A stretch of 64,000 nt of DNA from Streptococcus ratti FA-1 = DSM 20564 (GTDB lineage: Bacteria > Bacillota > Bacilli > Lactobacillales > Streptococcaceae), in contig NZ_AJTZ01000005.1 in assembly GCF_000286075.1 (NCBI RefSeq), positions 1,426,001 to 1,490,000 on the forward strand, given 5' to 3'. This document shows positions 63,396 through 64,000 of this stretch, in pieces. Every line of letters begins with the position of its first letter. The first letter of the stretch is position 1. A program made the position numbers and the translations under genes. Below the pieces are notes generated by a model that saw only the letters and a list, made by a program, of their open reading frames with translations, did no database searches and was not told where the DNA came from.

Positions 63396-63953
63396 ATGAC
63401 AAAATCTCTAAAAAAAGAAAAAGCAAAACAAGCCTTAGAAGCAGCCATGGCTCATTTATTAGAAAAAGAAAGCTTTAACGACATCACAACAACTGAGTTG
63501 GCAAAAGCAGCCCATATCAGCCGCAGCGGTTTTTACACGCATTATAAAGATAAATATGAAATGATTGATATTTACCAGCAGACGCTTTTCAGCAAATTGG
63601 AGTACATTTTTGATAAAAATTCAGCCAATCAGGAAGGAGCTATTTTGGAAGTCTTTGAATTTCTCCATCGCGAACCTCTATTTGCAGCTCTGCTTTCTGA
63701 AAATGGAACTAAGGAAATTCAGGAATTCCTGAAGAACAAATTTCGGCTGTTAATCACTCAGGATTTACAAGTCGGTCTTTCGATTACCATCCAAAATAAT
63801 TTTCAAAATAAAAATCTGACTGATGTTGAAAGGGAATATGGAACGATCTACATCATCAACGCCCTCTTTGGCGTCTGCCAAATGTGGATTGCCCGCGGTA
63901 AAGTTGAAAGCCCTGAACAAATGACAGATTTTATTATTAAAATGATGCATTAA
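63396..63953 (+). CDS. TetR-family regulator divergent from YhgE
   Basis: A 185-residue protein with the TetR HTH (MAHLLEKESFNDITTTELAKAAHISRSGFYTHYKDKYEMIDIY) and a C-terminal TetR_C-type domain common in regulators paired with YhgE genes. Start at the ATG at 63396, with AAAGGAG 9 nt upstream; the codon at 63363 is unsupported. Confidence 0.9.
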   Translation: MTKSLKKEKAKQALEAAMAHLLEKESFNDITTTELAKAAHISRSGFYTHYKDKYEMIDIYQQTLFSKLEYIFDKNSANQEGAILEVFEFLHREPLFAALLSENGTKEIQEFLKNKFRLLITQDLQVGLSITIQNNFQNKNLTDVEREYGTIYIINALFGVCQMWIARGKVESPEQMTDFIIKMMH

Positions 63954-64000
63954 CTTTTTAGACCTCTCTTTAAAAATTAAAAAACGCAAGGGATAACTTC

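Noticed and set aside
1..64000. CRISPR array, tRNA or rRNA genes, prophage structural genes
   Set aside because: I saw no regularly spaced repeats with spacers, no cloverleaf or CCA-like ends that I could support, and no capsid, terminase or integrase genes.

Overview
The window is a low-GC Streptococcus chromosome. Gene content and order (argR-mutS-mutL-ruvA, argS, aspS, hisS, rpmF-rpmG, rarA, the four-gene opuC operon, ilvD) and the strong AGGAGG-type ribosome binding sites fit a mutans-group species. A complete arginine deiminase (ADI) locus sits between argR and argS. Among mutans-group streptococci I associate ADI with S. ratti, so an S. ratti-like organism is my best guess. This is an inference without any database search.

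Layout. 1-6 kb: DNA repair genes on the minus strand (ruvA cut by the left edge, mutL, mutS, a YlbF/YmcA-type gene, argR). 6-15.6 kb: ADI locus arcA-arcB-arcC-arcD-arcT on the minus strand, with an upstream Crp/Fnr-type regulator, a B3/B4-domain protein and a second ArgR-type repressor pointing the other way toward argS. A CcpA (cre) site lies upstream of arcA. A roughly 310-bp multi-hairpin element lies in the 1-kb gap between arcA and the regulator. 15.7-25 kb: argS, two YitT paralogues behind aspS, hisS, and a KimA-type potassium importer. 25-26.6 kb: a MetE-like (YxjG/YxjH) gene flanked by two near-identical 82-bp copies of the rpmF promoter and leader.

26.6-35.5 kb is an accessory stretch immediately behind rpmG. 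It holds a HigB/HigA-type and a MazE/MazF-type toxin-antitoxin pair, a decapitated XRE regulator, a LysR regulator, and an XRE-controlled cassette (DUF1269 protein, oxalate decarboxylase, a disulfide-reductase homologue lacking its cysteines, a YoaK/DUF1275 membrane protein). It ends in gene debris: an MFS C-terminus and an IS30-type transposase N-terminus. 35.6-45.8 kb holds several small regulator-plus-target modules: MerR/SDR, MarR/rhodanese, ArsR/permease/thioredoxin/broken arsC, TetR/glycosyltransferase/tyrosine phosphatase, and TetR/membrane flavoreductase operon. Many of their operators are visible as dyads.

45.9-64 kb is mostly core: rarA, opuCABCD osmolyte uptake, mpg, a succinate-semialdehyde-type dehydrogenase with a perfect cre in its promoter, a P-type cation ATPase, ilvD with a CodY-like box, a SufT/MIP18-like protein, a TDT-family transporter, a HAD phosphatase, and a divergent YhgE/Pip-TetR pair.

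Functionally the window combines acid and energy stress functions (ADI, oxalate decarboxylase), osmotic and potassium homeostasis (KimA, OpuC) and arginine regulation. The most notable unexplained items are the structured element at 13186-13500, the duplicated rpmF leader around a transferred gene, the cysteine-less reductase in the oxalate cassette, and the flavoreductase/membrane protein operon under matched TetR operators.
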